Part shown: piece by piece, positions 36,266 to 48,146 of the stretch
Numbering within the stretch: the stretch's first letter is position 1
Layout of the letters: every line of letters starts with the position of its first letter
Origin: Nocardia arthritidis NBRC 100137
Lineage (GTDB): Bacteria > Actinomycetota > Actinomycetes > Mycobacteriales > Mycobacteriaceae
NCBI RefSeq assembly: GCF_001612765.1
Contig: NZ_BDBB01000001.1
Location: 62,001-126,000 of the forward strand
DNA: 64,000 bases
Direction of reading: 5' to 3'
Notes under the pieces: model-generated
Database searches by the model: none
Seen by the model: only the letters and a program-made list of their open reading frames with translations
Told to the model about the DNA's origin: nothing
Translations under genes and position numbers: made by a program

Positions 36266-36854
36266 CTATCCCGTAACCAGCTCGCCGAAGGCGACATCGA
36301 CGGGTATCGGCACGTCCACGGCCAGCCGACGGGTGTGCAAGCAGACGAGGTGATACCGGCCTTCGGACAGGCGGTACTCCTCGATCTGCTCGATGCCATC
36401 GCCGGGCTCGGTGAGAAAGACGATGAGGTAGACCGGGATACCGGCCGCGGCATATGCGGCCTTCTTCTCCACCGTGTCGGTGTGGTGAGAACTATCGGGA
36501 GAAACCGATCTCCACTACGAGCACAGTGTCATCGGCGTACAACCGCGCGTCGTCGTCCAGACAGCGATATACGACGACATCCGGTCGACGCAGGCTGAGC
36601 GGAACGTCGCTGAGCCGGACGTCCACGTCGGTCTCGACCATCAAGCACGGCTCGGGCTTCCGTGCCGCTTCCATATGTGCGACCATGCGCCGCGCCACGC
36701 GATTGTGCAGACGTGATGGACTTTCGCACTTCACGATATGGCCGTCGATTACCTCGATGGTCCGGCAGAACTCAGCGGGCAGCAGTTCGTAATCCCGCGC
36801 AGTGATCTGGTCGGGAATCCAGCGGTACCAGTCGCTGGGTCCGCTGCTCGTCAT
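36266..36854 (-). pseudogene. Uma2-family (DUF820) endonuclease-fold gene, frameshifted
   Basis: Restriction-endonuclease-like fold protein of the Uma2 family, function poorly known. The first part starts at 36854 (MTSSGPSDW) and contains [32 protein letters not shown] and VLVVEI. It then runs into GFSR and a stop near 36492. A second frame continues with the family's expected sequence, SPDSSHHTDTVEKKAAY then AAGIPVYLIVF, to 36266. Removing one base of the CC at about 36505-36506 would restore EIVSPDSS, the usual Uma2 core. It is therefore a one-base frameshift in an otherwise intact 195-codon gene: a recent mutation or a sequencing error. Confidence 0.8.
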
Positions 36855-37034
36855 GCCCTGAGACTACCGGCAGGCTTGGGCAGATCACGGTACGGATTGC
36901 ACCGCTCACTGTCCCAAATGTGTATACGCGCCCGGGTGGCGTGGCACGGGCGCCACACGACTGCGCCAGGAGAGAACAGGGCCGCAGCGCAGAATCAGTG
37001 TCCACGCGGCGGCGCTGTCAGGTGGTCTGCCCGA

Positions 37035-40000
37035 TCAGAAGACCCGCAGGCTGCCCGGCGACCAGAACCCGGAACGAGTGGTCGTACCGGTCTCCAGCTT
37101 CGCCGGGACGGCGTTGCGGTCGTACTGGTCGTAGCGCTCCAGCGAGCCCCAGTCGCGCGCCCAGTCGTCCTTCAGGTAGGTGGGCACGGTGACCGACTTG
37201 GCGAGCATTTGGGAGAAGCCCAGCGGGCCGCCGAATTCCTCGGCCTGCCAGGTGTTCGTCGAGCTGATCGCCAGCGGGCGGTCCGGCAGGATGCGGTAGC
37301 CGGGCACCTCGGCCACGCCGTTGTCGTGGTCGAACGGACGCTGGCACGGGAACTGCAGGCCAACCGCCCAGTCCAGCAGGATCGGCTGCTGGGAGCCCAG
37401 CAGGCTGTTGAGCGTCTGCAACTTCGGCATCCGCGGCGGCGTGAACGCCAGCCACTGGTCCCCGATCAGGATCGGGTCGTTGGCGACGATGCGCACCGCG
37501 TCGGCGTCGGGCGCGATCTCGTCCAACGGCACCCGCAGGTTGCGCCAGGACGGGAACGGGCCGATGTCGCGCGGCAGATAGGTGCCGAGCTTCTGCACGC
37601 TGCCGTCGGGCAGGTGCTTGCCGTAGTCGACGGTCAGCGATTGCCCGTACTTCATCGCGCCGGTGTCGTCGAAGGAGAGGATGCGACCGGCGGCCGAGAT
37701 CACCACCAGCGGCTTGTCCGCCGAACGAGCGGGCAGCTCATACCAGCTCGAGGTGACGTTCGCCGGCTGCTGCACACCGTTCTGGTAGCTGCCGAGAATC
37801 GGCGTGGTGGCCGGGTCCAGGCCGAACGGGAGGGCGACGGTGGAGCCGTTGACGCCGAGCGCGCCCTGACCGCCGCCGGTGCCCGCGCTCTGCCCCTCCG
37901 CGAACGCCGCGCCGACCGACTGGGTGGAGGTGTTGCCGGTGCCCGGCTTCACCTCGACACTGTCGGCGGACAGGTCGTTGGGCACGCCGTTCGGAGCGAA
38001 GCCGACCGGATCGACGCCGGCCAGCGGGTCGGCCGGATCGGTCGGTGGATGCGCCGGATCGATGATCGGCGCGAGCCTGCCGCCGTTCGGGTCCGGCTCC
38101 ACCAGCACGTCGTTGGCCAGACCGCAGGTGCTGCCGCCGACCGCGTCGAAGTTCGACCGCGCCAGCGAGTACGCCGGATACTGCGAGACCGCACCCTTGA
38201 CCAGCGAGAGCACCTCGAGCGCGACCATCAGCGCGGCGACCACGGTCAGCGGGATCGCGGCGAACCGGCGGATCCGCCTGCCCCGCGCCGTCTTCGCCGA
38301 CGGCTGCGGCGCGGTGTAGTCCTCCCGCAGTGTGTACCAGCCGACCAGCGCCAGTGCCAGGCCGAACAGCATGAGCATGACCGTGTTCGACTGGTAACCG
38401 TGCAACGAGATGCGCTTGTCGAACCAGGGCACGCCGAAGCTGGACACGTACCAGTAGCCGTTGATGCCGGAGAACGCGATCGCGAGCACGAACAGCAATC
38501 CGGCCAGGAAGATCGCCCGGTTCTTGCGAGCCCGCAGGGCGCTCGCCGAGACCGCGACGGCGGTGACCGCCGCCAGCGAGCCCGCGATGCCCGCGTACGC
38601 GCCGAAGTGGTGGGTCCACTTGGTCGGGTTGAACATCATGAAGAAGATGGTTCCGAAGACCACGCCCATCAACCGCCAGGTCGGCCCGCTCGCGATACCC
38701 GGCACCTGCCTGCGCCGCAGCAGCACGAGCATGGTGGTGAACAGGCACAGCAGCATCACCAGGAAGGCGAAGCGCCGCGACAGCGAACCGTCGACGGTCT
38801 CCACGAACAGGTAGTAGTACCGCAGGTAGTCCTCGTACCAGGCCAGGTTCGGCCCGGTCACCTGGCGCACCCGGTTGGCCTCCTGGATGCCCGCGAAGGT
38901 CTGGTCGCTGTAGACCACGGTGAGCACGAGAACGCCCGCCGCGGCGATCGGCGCGAGCAACGGCAGCGTCGAGCCCCACCGCCCGGCGCCCAGCGCGGCG
39001 AAGTGCCGGTGCTTGCGCACCACGATGCGCACCAGCGGGCGGATACCGGCCAGCAGCGCCGCCACGCACATCAGGCCCGTCGGCGCGGCCGCCAGGGTGA
39101 ACGCGGCCACCAGGATCGCTACCGCGGCGGGCAGCAGCCGTCCGGTGGCGATGGCCCGCTCGATCGACACCCAGGTCAGCAGCGCGCCGAGCGCGACGAT
39201 CGGCTCGGAGCGCAATCCGTTGTCGAACGGCAGCCAGAACGCCAGGAAGACCAGTCCGCCGGTCCACAGCGCCACCTTGCTGGTCCGCACGCCGCGGCCC
39301 AGGCGGGGCACCACTTCACGGCTGATCACCAGCCAGCACAGGATCGCGCAGGCCAGGGCGGGCAACCGCACCCAGGGACTGGCCGTGGAGATCTCCGAGA
39401 AGACCTGGATCACGTAGTAGTACCAGCCGAACGGCGCCTCCGGCACGCCGTACCAGCGGAAGTAGTTGGCCATATAGCCCGCGTGCGGGGCCACCCGCAC
39501 CATGCTGAGGATGTAGCCGTCGTCGGAGGTGTTGGCGCCCGCGAAATGCCACAGCAGCAGCGTGCCGATCACCGCACCGTCCGCCCAGGTCGGCTTCAGC
39601 CAGTTCGCCGGAAGGAACCGGCGGTGCCCGCGCCCGTCACTGCTGTCCAGCCGGGCCAGCGCCGCCAGGGCGATCAGCGTGCACAACACCGCCGCGATCA
39701 TCGCGATCAGCTTGATCGCGGTCGGGCTGGACGAGAAACGGGTGTCCACCGTCATGTCGAACGACAACCCCGCGGGCGCCGCGCCCTTGAGGTCGGAGAA
39801 CACACCCACCACCTGGGGCCGCAGATCGCCGCCGAGCTGCCCCTCCACCGGCACCGTGACCGGCTCGGTCGTGCCGGGCGCCGCACCCTCGACCGGCCGC
39901 TCCACCTGCTTGGTGAGCCCGGCGAACGCGCCGTAGGTGCGCTCGCTGTCCGAGCTGATGCTCAGCGACGTGCACTCGCTCATGCGGCTGCGGTCGGCCG

Positions 40001-40409
40001 ACACCACCACAGCGTTGCGATCGATCACGTCGACCGAGGTCTCCGAGACCCGCACGAACATCGCCTCCAGCGCGGCCCGGTCGCCCTGCGGCGGCGCGGT
40101 GGCCAGCAGCATGCCGCCCCGCTCGGGCAGCTGGGCGATGGTCTCGCACGGGATCGTCGCCTTCAGGTCGATCGGGACCTGCGACATCAGCGGCGCCTGC
40201 ACGTTGCCGAGGGTCCCGCTCTGCGGCCACTTCAGCACCGCGGTCGTCTGCGTGACCGGCAGGAGCGGAGTCGCCAGCGCGAACAGCGCGCCGAGCAGAC
40301 CGGCGATCAACGCGATGAGCCGAGCGGTCCGGAAATCGTTCGGGGTCACCACCGGGGCGGCGGGGGGTTTCGTGAGAACAGCGGTTGCGGCGTCGGGCAC
40401 GGTTGGCAA
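37035..40409 (-). CDS. embB: Arabinosyltransferase, EmbB-like
   Basis: A 1124-aa membrane arabinosyltransferase, second Emb of the window. The catalytic loop is [12 protein letters not shown] followed by YMANYFRWY. The Met of this loop corresponds to EmbB Met306 of M. tuberculosis, the main ethambutol-resistance site, and is wild type. The segment [14 protein letters not shown] with [12 protein letters not shown] and [19 protein letters not shown] is closest to EmbB. The C-terminal carbohydrate-binding domain ends [12 protein letters not shown]. It is encoded on the opposite strand from the first emb gene, and no third emb copy (embA) is present in the window. The two enzymes probably share 1,3- and branching 1,5-arabinan synthesis. 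Confidence 0.88.
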   Translation of the reverse strand: MPTVPDAATAVLTKPPAAPVVTPNDFRTARLIALIAGLLGALFALATPLLPVTQTTAVLKWPQSGTLGNVQAPLMSQVPIDLKATIPCETIAQLPERGGMLLATAPPQGDRAALEAMFVRVSETSVDVIDRNAVVVSADRSRMSECTSLSISSDSERTYGAFAGLTKQVERPVEGAAPGTTEPVTVPVEGQLGGDLRPQVVGVFSDLKGAAPAGLSFDMTVDTRFSSSPTAIKLIAMIAAVLCTLIALAALARLDSSDGRGHRRFLPANWLKPTWADGAVIGTLLLWHFAGANTSDDGYILSMVRVAPHAGYMANYFRWYGVPEAPFGWYYYVIQVFSEISTASPWVRLPALACAILCWLVISREVVPRLGRGVRTSKVALWTGGLVFLAFWLPFDNGLRSEPIVALGALLTWVSIERAIATGRLLPAAVAILVAAFTLAAAPTGLMCVAALLAGIRPLVRIVVRKHRHFAALGAGRWGSTLPLLAPIAAAGVLVLTVVYSDQTFAGIQEANRVRQVTGPNLAWYEDYLRYYYLFVETVDGSLSRRFAFLVMLLCLFTTMLVLLRRRQVPGIASGPTWRLMGVVFGTIFFMMFNPTKWTHHFGAYAGIAGSLAAVTAVAVSASALRARKNRAIFLAGLLFVLAIAFSGINGYWYVSSFGVPWFDKRISLHGYQSNTVMLMLFGLALALVGWYTLREDYTAPQPSAKTARGRRIRRFAAIPLTVVAALMVALEVLSLVKGAVSQYPAYSLARSNFDAVGGSTCGLANDVLVEPDPNGGRLAPIIDPAHPPTDPADPLAGVDPVGFAPNGVPNDLSADSVEVKPGTGNTSTQSVGAAFAEGQSAGTGGGQGALGVNGSTVALPFGLDPATTPILGSYQNGVQQPANVTSSWYELPARSADKPLVVISAAGRILSFDDTGAMKYGQSLTVDYGKHLPDGSVQKLGTYLPRDIGPFPSWRNLRVPLDEIAPDADAVRIVANDPILIGDQWLAFTPPRMPKLQTLNSLLGSQQPILLDWAVGLQFPCQRPFDHDNGVAEVPGYRILPDRPLAISSTNTWQAEEFGGPLGFSQMLAKSVTVPTYLKDDWARDWGSLERYDQYDRNAVPAKLETGTTTRSGFWSPGSLRVF

Positions 40410-40583
40410 TGCTATCTGCCCGTCTGTCCGCGCGGGCGTCGCGCCGCCGGGAGAAATCGCGGGTCCTCAGTATGTTCGGAGCAGACTGCCAGAATGTTGT
40501 GCCGACGGGCCGGAAAATGGCGCCTGACGACCAATCGACCCCGTCCTGCTGACCGCTACCGACCACAATGGAAAGGTGGGCGT

Positions 40584-41081
40584 ATGACCAAGGTGAATCT
40601 CTCGACGAACTACGGACCGATCGTCCTCGAACTGGACGACCAGAAAGCGCCGAACACGGTGCGCAATTTCGTGGACTACGTGAATGCGGGCCACTACAAC
40701 GGCACGATCTTCCACCGCGTCATTCCCGGCTTCATGATCCAGGGCGGCGGCTTCGAGCCCGGGCTGCGCCAGAAGGGCACGCAAGCGCCCATCCAGAACG
40801 AGGCCGACAACGGCCTGAAGAACAACAAGTACACCGTCGCGATGGCTCGCACCAACGACCCGCACTCGGCCACCGCGCAGTTCTTCATCAACGTCTCCGA
40901 CAACGACTTCCTCAACCACTCCGCACCCACCGCGGCGGGCTGGGGCTACACCGTCTTCGGCGCGGTGACCGAAGGCACCGACGTGGTCGACAAGATCGCG
41001 GGCGTCGCCACGTCCTCGGCCGGCGGACATCAGGACGTCCCGGTGAACGACGTCGTCATCGAATCCGCCACCGTCAGCTGA
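40584..41081 (+). CDS. ppiB: Peptidyl-prolyl cis-trans isomerase, E. coli PpiB-like cyclophilin
   Basis: A 165-aa cytosolic cyclophilin that speeds prolyl isomerisation. The catalytic block [15 protein letters not shown], then [19 protein letters not shown] and [10 protein letters not shown], is very close to E. coli PpiB in both sequence and length, including the end [19 protein letters not shown]. The usual mycobacterial PpiA has a different layout with a longer loop. ATG 40584 has AAGGTGGG upstream. It diverges from embB and converges on accD4. Proteobacterial ancestry by transfer is possible. Confidence 0.93.
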   Translation: MTKVNLSTNYGPIVLELDDQKAPNTVRNFVDYVNAGHYNGTIFHRVIPGFMIQGGGFEPGLRQKGTQAPIQNEADNGLKNNKYTVAMARTNDPHSATAQFFINVSDNDFLNHSAPTAAGWGYTVFGAVTEGTDVVDKIAGVATSSAGGHQDVPVNDVVIESATVS

Positions 41082-41103
41082 TCATTCGGCACCCATGACG
41101 CGA

Positions 41104-41136
41104 ATCGGGCCGCGCCCCAAGGGGGTGCGGCCCGAT
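41104..41136. terminator. Bidirectional hairpin terminator between ppiB and accD4
   Basis: A 15-bp stem (41104-41118 with 41122-41136, one G-T pair) with loop AAG lies between the two converging genes. Confidence 0.75.
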
Positions 41137-41149
41137 CGTGTTCCGTAGC

Positions 41150-42694
41150 CTACAGCGGCAGCAGGTGATGCTTGCGCGGGTTGCGGGCAATAGCCTTGTC
41201 CCGCAACAGCTGGAGCGCACGACGGATTTCCAGCCGGGTCGTCGCGGGCTCGATGACCGCGTCGACGTATCCGCGCTCGGCGGCCACCCACGGCGTCGCC
41301 ACGGTGGCGTTGTAGAAGTCGATCATCTGCTGGCGGATCGCGGCGCGCTGGTCCTCGGGCGCGGCCTCGATCTGCTTGGCTCCGATCAGGCTGACCGCGC
41401 TCTCCGCGCCCATGACGGCGATCCGCGCGGTGGGCCAGGCCAGGTTCACGTCGGCGCCCAGCTGCTTGGAGCCCATCACGGCGTAGCCGCCGCCATAGGA
41501 CTTGCGGATCACCACGGTGACCTTCGGGACCGACGCCTCCACGTAGGAGAACAGGAACCGCCCGCCACGCTTGATGACGCCGATCTTCTCCTGTTCCACG
41601 CCGGGTAGGAACCCGGGCGTGTCGACGACGAACACCAGCGGGATCTCGAACGCGTCGCACAGACGCACGAAATGCGCGGCCTTGTCCGAGGCGCGGGCGT
41701 CCAGCGCTCCCGCGTACACCATCGGCTGATTGGCCACCACGCCGACGCTGCGCCCGTCCACCCGGGCGAATCCGGTAATGACGTTGCGACCCGCCGACGC
41801 CCCGACCTCGTGGAAGGCGCCGTCGTCGAAGATGCGCAACAGGATCTCGTGCATGTCGTACCCGGCGTTGTCGGAGTCCGGGACGATCGAGTTCAGCTCC
41901 AGGTCGCTGTCGGTGGTCTCCGGCTCCAGGCCGGGATTCACGACCGGTGCCAGCTCCTGGCAGCTGGTCGGCAGGTAGCCCAGGTAATCGCGCACCCACT
42001 CGAACGCGGCCGCCTCGTCCTTGGCCACGTGGTGGATGTTGCCGTACTCCGCCTGGCTGCGCGCCCCGCCGAGTTCCTCGAGGCTGACGTCCTCGCCGGT
42101 GACCTCCCGGATCACCTTCGGGCCGGTGACGAACATGTACGCCTCTTCGGTCGCCACCACCACGTCGGTGTTGATCGGGGCGTAGACGGCGCCACCCGCG
42201 CACTTGCCGAGGATCATCGAGATCTGCGGAACCAGGCCGGACAGCGGCTCCTGGCGGCGGCCCAGCTCGGCGTACCACGCCAGCGAGGTCACCGCTTCCT
42301 GCACACGGGCGCCGCCGGAGTCGTTGATACCGACCACGGGGCAGCCGACCTTGGCCGCGTACTCCAGAATCCCGGCGACCTTGCGGCCGAACATCTCGCC
42401 GACCGAACCGCCGTAGACGGTCTGGTCGTGCGAGAACACCGCCACGGGCCTGCCTTCGACCAGGCCGTGCCCGGTGACGACGCCGTCACCGTAGAGCGCG
42501 GCGGGATCGCCCGGTTTGCGTACCAGCGCGCCGATCTCTACGAAGGTTCCCGGATCGAGCAGCATGTTGATCCGGTCGCGGGCGCTGGGGATGCCTTTCT
42601 TCGCCCGCTTGGCGATCCCCGCTTCACCCGCGGGCTCCTGCGCCAGATCCAGGCGCTTGCGCAGGTCGGCGAGTTTTTCGGCAGTCGTGCTCAC
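41150..42694 (-). CDS. accD4: Acyl-CoA carboxylase beta subunit (carboxyltransferase)
   Basis: Carboxyltransferase subunit that, with AccA3 and AccD5/AccE5 in related species, makes the carboxyacyl-CoA extender for Pks13. 514 aa, the standard length. Conserved blocks include the [12 protein letters not shown] start region, [27 protein letters not shown] and the C-terminal [20 protein letters not shown] 42694 overlaps the pks13 stop (GTGA). Gene order fadD32-pks13-accD4 is the same as Rv3801c-Rv3799c. Confidence 0.96.
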   Translation of the reverse strand: MSTTAEKLADLRKRLDLAQEPAGEAGIAKRAKKGIPSARDRINMLLDPGTFVEIGALVRKPGDPAALYGDGVVTGHGLVEGRPVAVFSHDQTVYGGSVGEMFGRKVAGILEYAAKVGCPVVGINDSGGARVQEAVTSLAWYAELGRRQEPLSGLVPQISMILGKCAGGAVYAPINTDVVVATEEAYMFVTGPKVIREVTGEDVSLEELGGARSQAEYGNIHHVAKDEAAAFEWVRDYLGYLPTSCQELAPVVNPGLEPETTDSDLELNSIVPDSDNAGYDMHEILLRIFDDGAFHEVGASAGRNVITGFARVDGRSVGVVANQPMVYAGALDARASDKAAHFVRLCDAFEIPLVFVVDTPGFLPGVEQEKIGVIKRGGRFLFSYVEASVPKVTVVIRKSYGGGYAVMGSKQLGADVNLAWPTARIAVMGAESAVSLIGAKQIEAAPEDQRAAIRQQMIDFYNATVATPWVAAERGYVDAVIEPATTRLEIRRALQLLRDKAIARNPRKHHLLPL

Positions 42695-45600
42695 TTGGCC
42701 CCTTTCGCCTCGATCGCGGCGAGCTTCGCGGTCAGGTCGGCCCCGATCTTCCCGATCCGCGGTTCATCGATGATCTGCAGGTGGTCGCCTGCGATGTGGA
42801 CGACCTCCAAATTCGGGATGTACTCGTCCCAGCCGCCGTTGGGCACCCGGTCGGCGAAGCGTGGCTCGAGCTCGATCATCCCGTCGTGGTAGCGATCGGC
42901 GAGGTAGAGCACGACGTTGCCGTCGTAGTGCGTGGGTTGGGTTCGAGCGAGGTGACGGCTATCGATCCACGAGGTGCGCTGGTGTTCGAGCACGCCGCCG
43001 GGGATCTTCGCGCCACTGATCTTGATCAGGTCGCTGATCATCTTGAACTGCTCTTCGTCGGAGGCCGCGGCCAGCGTCTCCAACTGGTCGCGGTCCAATT
43101 CACCGTCGACGCCATAGGTCTTCTTGGCGAACACCTGGTAGCGCTCGATCCGCCGCACGCGCTCCTCGGGACTGTTGTCCTCGCCCTGAGTCGGAATGGC
43201 CAGATCGATCAGGCCGACCATGCGAACGTCCGCGCCCTCGGCTCGGAGCAACTGGGCGGTCTGCATGGCCAGCACCGCACCCAGCGACCAGCCGTACAGC
43301 ACGAACGGACCGTCGCCCTGGAGCTTGCGCAGCTCGGGCAGGTACTGGCGCGCCCGCTCCTCGATCGAACCGTCGACCCGCTCGAGGCCGTACATCGGCG
43401 TCTCGGCGGGCAGCCGCTTCAACAGAGGCTCGTACACCAGCGTGTTGCCGCCGGAGGGGTGGAACACGAAGACCGGCACGGCGTTCGAGCCCTCCGCGCG
43501 CGGCCGCAGCGGACGGACGAAACCGTCCACATCCGCACCGCTGTCCTGCAGGTCACGGACGATGTCGGAGAGCTGCTCGATGGTCTCGCAGTCGAGCACG
43601 TCGTCGACGGTGACCTCGGCCTTGACCCGTTCGGTCAGGCGCGCGGCCAGTTTCTCCGCGGTGTCCTCGTCCAGGATCGGCAGCGTGTTGAAGATGCCTC
43701 CGGCCGATTTCCCGGTGACCACCGCCCAGGTGGCGAAGGTCAGGCGCTCGGCGGCGTCGCGCGGCGGAACGTCGTCCTCGTCGGCGGGCTGCTGCGCGCC
43801 ACCGAAGACAGCCGCGGGGGTGGGCGCAGCCGCGGCGACCGGTGCGGCCTGGGCTGCCGGAGCCGCGTCGGCTTCGGCGGCCTTTTCCGGGCTCGCGACA
43901 GCCGCTGCCGCGGGAGCCGAATCGACCTCGGTCGCAGCGGTTTCCGCTATGGCGTCCGGTGAAATGGACGCGGCGCCCGCCACCGCGGCGACCGGGTCCG
44001 CGCCGGTGGCCAGGGCCGCCCTGGCCGCGGACATGAAGTCGGCGTCGACAGTCAGCTCGCCGCTGCCGCCCGCCGCCTTGTCGGCAGCCTGCTGATCGGC
44101 CATCGCCTGCACCTCGTCGCGGTGCTCGATCGCGTACCGCAGCACCTTGCCGACCTCGTGCAGGCTCGCGTCCCGCACGGCTTGCACCTGCAGCTGCGGG
44201 ATGTCGAATTCGTACTCGACCCGGTTCTTGATGCGCATCGCCATCAGCGAGTCCAAGCCGAGTTCCATCAGCGGGATCTCCATCGGAAGATCCTCGACCG
44301 CGTAACCCATGGACTCCGCGACGATCAGCGCGAGCCGCGCTTCGACGGTCTGCGTGCCGTGCGGATCCCACCGGTCACCGAAGGTCTCGACGACCTCGAT
44401 GTCGGCGTCGCTGCGCGTCTGCGCGGCGATCGCCGAGACCGGCTCGGCCGCGACGGGTTCCGGCAGCGGGGCACCGGAGGTCACCACGGCGTCGAACACC
44501 AGGCGGAAGGCGTTGCCCTCCTTGGCGTGGACCTGCACCGAGGCACCGCCGGGATGCGGGGTGAGCGTGGTGGTGAGTGTGCCCGCCGCCGGGATCGGCG
44601 CGTGCGGAATCGATGCGCCCAGTGAGACGTCGCTGAGCACCTGCGCCGAGGCGGCACGCACCAGTCCGGCGAGATCGGTCACCGAGGACGCCTGGACCTC
44701 CCAGACGTGCCTGCCATCCGGCAGCGCGACGTGCGCGCCGGGCACCCGGCCGTTGCCGCCCGTGGCCAGCCGGACGTTCGGCCAGTATTCCTTGCGCACG
44801 AACGTGGTGCGCGGGATGTCGGCGTAATCGCCGGGGCCGAGCAGCGAGAACAGATCGACCTTGTGCCCGTGCACGTAGAGCTGGGCGAGCGCGGCGATCA
44901 CGCCCGCGGACTCGTCCTCCTTGCGCTTGAGGGTGGGGATGAGCTGCGCGTCGTGCACGCCCGCGGCGAAGGTGGTACCCAGCACCTGCATCAACGCGAC
45001 GGAATTCGGCGCCAGCTCGAGGAACGTGGTGTGGCCCGCGTCCACCGCGAGCTTCACCGCGTTGGTGAAGTACACGCTGTGGCGCATGTTCTTGACCCAG
45101 TAGTCCTCGTCGTGGATCGGGTCGTTGCCCGCGCGGAAGAACTCTTCCTTGTGCACCGTCGAGTACAAGCCGGTCTTCAGCTCGGTGGGCTCGATGCCGG
45201 CCAGTTCCGCGGCCAGCTCGCCGAGCAGCGGGTCCATCTGCGAGGTGTGGCCCGCGCCGCGGGTCTGCAGCACCCGGGCGAACTTGCCCGCCGCCTCCAC
45301 CTGCGCGACGATCGCCGCCACCTGATCCTGCGGGCCGCCGATCACCGTATTTGTCGGCGCCGCGTACACCGCGACCTCGACGTCCGGGTAGTCCGGCAGC
45401 AGGTTCGCGACGTCCTCGGCGCTGTACTCGATGAGCGCCATGTTGCGCACGTCGTCGTCGCTGATCATCTGCTCGCCCTCGCCCATCAGGCGGGAACGGG
45501 CGCAGATCACGCGCACCGCGTCCTCGAGCGAGAGACCACCGGCGATGTACGCGCCCGCGACCTCGCCCATGGAATGACCCACCACGGCCTCAGGCTCGGC

Positions 45601-48036
45601 GCCGTGCGCGCGCAGCAGCGCGGCCAGGCCGATCTGGATGGTGAAGATGCCGACCTGCGAAGTGCCGACGTTGTAGTCCTGGCTGTCGTCCAGGAACAGC
45701 TCGCGCACCGAGTATCCGGCCTCGTCCTGCACCAGCTCGTCGACCTCGTCGACGGCGCCGGCGAAGATCGAGTTCTCCAGGTAGAGCTGCTTGCCCATCT
45801 TGCGGTGCTGCGCGCCGAAACCGGCGAGCACCCACATCGGGCCCATCGCCGCGGGCGCGTCGGCGGTGAAGACTCCGGGCCCCGGCTTGCCCGCCGCGAT
45901 GGCGCGCAGTCCGGCGATCGCCTCCTCGTGCGTCTTGGCCAGCACCACGCCGCGCGAACGCCAGTGGCTGCGCTTGGCCAGCGACCGCGCCACGTCGGCG
46001 AGCGGAGTCTTCGCGCCCGCCTCCGACTCCAGCCAATCGGCCAGCTCGGCGGCGGCGCGGCGGCGACGCGAGGGCAGGTAGCCCGACACCGGCAGAATCT
46101 GCGGCAGCGGCTCGGTGCGCTCGGCGGTCCACTCGGAAACCGGAGCGGCGGTTTCGGCGGCCAACGCGGCCTCGGCGACGGCCGCGACCTCGGCCTCGGC
46201 GACCACGGCATCGGCTTCCGCGACCACGTCCGTGGTCTCCTCGTCCAGCACATCCTCGTTCAGCTGCGACTCGAGCTCGGCGAACGGCGCCTGCGCCCCC
46301 TTCGCGGCGGCAGGCACGTATTCCTGGACGACGATGTGCGCGTTGGTGCCGCCGAAGCCGAAGCCGGAGACGCCGATGGTGGCCTTCCCGCTGTAGCGAG
46401 GGAATTCGGTGGGCTCGTCGACGACCTTCAAACGCGCCTGGTCCCACGGGATGTACGGGTTCGGACCGGCGTAGCCGATGTTCGGCGGGATGACGTTGTG
46501 CTGCAACGACATGACCACCTTCGCCAGGCTCGCCGCACCGGCGCCCGACTCCAGGTGACCGAAGTTGGTCTTGGCCGAACCCAGCAGCGCGGGCTTGTCG
46601 GCGTCGCGGCCGCGCCCGACCACCCGGCCGAGCGCGTCCGCCTCGATCGGGTCGCCGATCAGGGTGCCGGTGCCGTGCGCCTCGATGTAGTCGACCGAGG
46701 ACGGCGCGATGCCCGCGTCCCGGTAGGCGCGGCGCAGCACTTCGGCCTGAGCGTCGGGGTTCGGCGCGAGCAGGCCGTTGGACCGCCCGTCGTTGTTGAC
46801 CGCCGACCCCTTGATCACGGCGTAGATCGTGTCGCCGTCGCGTTCGGCGTCGGCGAGGCGTTTCAGCACCACCAAACCGCCGCCTTCGGAGCGGACCATG
46901 CCGTCGGCGTCACTGGAGAACGCCTTGATGTGCCCGTCCTTGGCGACGCCGCCGTTGGCGTCGAAACCGAGCGTGGCCATCGGCGCGAGCAGCATGTTCA
47001 CGCCGCCTGCCAGCGCCAGGTCGGCCTCGCCGCCGCGCAGCGCCCGCACCGCTTCGTGTACCGCCACCAGCGCCGACGAGCACGCGGTGTCCACGGACAC
47101 CGACGGACCACGGAAGTCGAAGAAGTAGGAGACCCGGTTCGGGATGATCGAGCTGACGCTGCCCATGATCGCGTACGCCTCGGCCGACACCGGCACGTTC
47201 GGATCGCGCTCGCTGCCCAGCCCCAGCGCGGCCAGCAGCATGAAGTCGTTGCCCGACGAGCCGACGAACACGCCGACCGGCTCGCCCTTGAGATCGCTGG
47301 CGGGAATCCTGGCGTGCTCCAGCGCCTCCCAGGTCAGCTCCATCATCAGGCGCTGCTGCGGGTCCACCCGCTCGACCTCGACCGGCGACATGGCGAAGAA
47401 CTCGGCGTCGAAGCCTTTGACGACCTCTTGGTCGAGATAGCCGCCCTTGGTATTCGCCTTCTCGATCGCCTCGGCGAGCTGCGGCTCGTCCAGGAACTCC
47501 GACCAGCGCCCCTCGGGCCGCTCCCGGATGCCGTCACCACGGCCGATGAGGAAGTCCCAGGTCGACTCGGGGGTGTCACCCGCGCCGGGCAGCCGGGTCG
47601 ACAAGCCCACGATCGCGATGTCGTGGGCCTCGCCGGGACGGTAGCCCGCGGTATAGAACGCGTCGTCCGCCGACTCCGCCGGCGCGTCCGGCTCGCCGTT
47701 GATGATCCGCTCGGCCAACGAGGCGATGGTCGGATGCTGGTACACGATCGTCGCGTTCAGCATGACGCCGGTCAGTTCCTCGATGTCCCCACCGAGGGCG
47801 AGAGCATCGCGCGAGGCGAGCCCGAACTCCTCCATCGGCCGGTCCACGGTGATCTGCTCGATCGGTTGCCCGGTCGCCTCGGCGACCCAGCGCCGCAGCC
47901 ACTCACGCAGCTCCGCGACCGACATGTCGGTCTGCGCGCCAGCCTTCGCGGACTCGGCCGGGGCCGCCGCGTCGGCGACGGTCTCCACGGGCGGGGTGTC
48001 GGTCGTCTGGGTGGGCGTGCCCTCGTTGTCAGCCAT
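42691..48036 (-). CDS. pks13: Polyketide synthase Pks13 (mycolic acid condensase)
   Basis: A 1781-aa type I PKS that condenses the meromycoloyl chain with the carboxylated alpha chain. Domains in order: N-terminal ACP with Ser75 in FGLASRD; ketosynthase from about residue 135 with active Cys near 319 in [15 protein letters not shown]; acyltransferase with Ser near 822 in GHSMGEVAG; second ACP with Ser near 1262 in [12 protein letters not shown]; an Ala/Pro-rich linker; thioesterase with Ser near 1585 in [12 protein letters not shown]. This matches M. tuberculosis Pks13 (1733 aa) with a slightly longer linker. ATG 48036 has GAGGAA just upstream. Translation is coupled to accD4; fadD32 lies 110 bases upstream. 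Confidence 0.97.
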   Translation of the reverse strand: MADNEGTPTQTTDTPPVETVADAAAPAESAKAGAQTDMSVAELREWLRRWVAEATGQPIEQITVDRPMEEFGLASRDALALGGDIEELTGVMLNATIVYQHPTIASLAERIINGEPDAPAESADDAFYTAGYRPGEAHDIAIVGLSTRLPGAGDTPESTWDFLIGRGDGIRERPEGRWSEFLDEPQLAEAIEKANTKGGYLDQEVVKGFDAEFFAMSPVEVERVDPQQRLMMELTWEALEHARIPASDLKGEPVGVFVGSSGNDFMLLAALGLGSERDPNVPVSAEAYAIMGSVSSIIPNRVSYFFDFRGPSVSVDTACSSALVAVHEAVRALRGGEADLALAGGVNMLLAPMATLGFDANGGVAKDGHIKAFSSDADGMVRSEGGGLVVLKRLADAERDGDTIYAVIKGSAVNNDGRSNGLLAPNPDAQAEVLRRAYRDAGIAPSSVDYIEAHGTGTLIGDPIEADALGRVVGRGRDADKPALLGSAKTNFGHLESGAGAASLAKVVMSLQHNVIPPNIGYAGPNPYIPWDQARLKVVDEPTEFPRYSGKATIGVSGFGFGGTNAHIVVQEYVPAAAKGAQAPFAELESQLNEDVLDEETTDVVAEADAVVAEAEVAAVAEAALAAETAAPVSEWTAERTEPLPQILPVSGYLPSRRRRAAAELADWLESEAGAKTPLADVARSLAKRSHWRSRGVVLAKTHEEAIAGLRAIAAGKPGPGVFTADAPAAMGPMWVLAGFGAQHRKMGKQLYLENSIFAGAVDEVDELVQDEAGYSVRELFLDDSQDYNVGTSQVGIFTIQIGLAALLRAHGAEPEAVVGHSMGEVAGAYIAGGLSLEDAVRVICARSRLMGEGEQMISDDDVRNMALIEYSAEDVANLLPDYPDVEVAVYAAPTNTVIGGPQDQVAAIVAQVEAAGKFARVLQTRGAGHTSQMDPLLGELAAELAGIEPTELKTGLYSTVHKEEFFRAGNDPIHDEDYWVKNMRHSVYFTNAVKLAVDAGHTTFLELAPNSVALMQVLGTTFAAGVHDAQLIPTLKRKEDESAGVIAALAQLYVHGHKVDLFSLLGPGDYADIPRTTFVRKEYWPNVRLATGGNGRVPGAHVALPDGRHVWEVQASSVTDLAGLVRAASAQVLSDVSLGASIPHAPIPAAGTLTTTLTPHPGGASVQVHAKEGNAFRLVFDAVVTSGAPLPEPVAAEPVSAIAAQTRSDADIEVVETFGDRWDPHGTQTVEARLALIVAESMGYAVEDLPMEIPLMELGLDSLMAMRIKNRVEYEFDIPQLQVQAVRDASLHEVGKVLRYAIEHRDEVQAMADQQAADKAAGGSGELTVDADFMSAARAALATGADPVAAVAGAASISPDAIAETAATEVDSAPAAAAVASPEKAAEADAAPAAQAAPVAAAAPTPAAVFGGAQQPADEDDVPPRDAAERLTFATWAVVTGKSAGGIFNTLPILDEDTAEKLAARLTERVKAEVTVDDVLDCETIEQLSDIVRDLQDSGADVDGFVRPLRPRAEGSNAVPVFVFHPSGGNTLVYEPLLKRLPAETPMYGLERVDGSIEERARQYLPELRKLQGDGPFVLYGWSLGAVLAMQTAQLLRAEGADVRMVGLIDLAIPTQGEDNSPEERVRRIERYQVFAKKTYGVDGELDRDQLETLAAASDEEQFKMISDLIKISGAKIPGGVLEHQRTSWIDSRHLARTQPTHYDGNVVLYLADRYHDGMIELEPRFADRVPNGGWDEYIPNLEVVHIAGDHLQIIDEPRIGKIGADLTAKLAAIEAKGAK

Positions 48037-48146
48037 CAATTCCTCAAGCTACCTGTCTGCGTACCGGGCGTACCGTGAATTGTCGCCCGGCGCGTGGGAA
48101 GGTCGGCGCCGAGCGTCGATGGTCGGTCCGAGGCCGCCCCTGGCAA

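Noticed and set aside
36738..41081. A 1447-codon plus-strand open frame across embB
   Set aside because: It is antisense to embB, lacks domains and is rich in Arg, Gly, Gln and His as expected from the reverse complement of G+C-rich codons. Only its end, 40584-41081, is a real gene (ppiB).
44707..48078. An 1123-codon plus-strand open frame over pks13
   Set aside because: Antisense shadow of a gene with unmistakable PKS domains; its own translation shows no family features.
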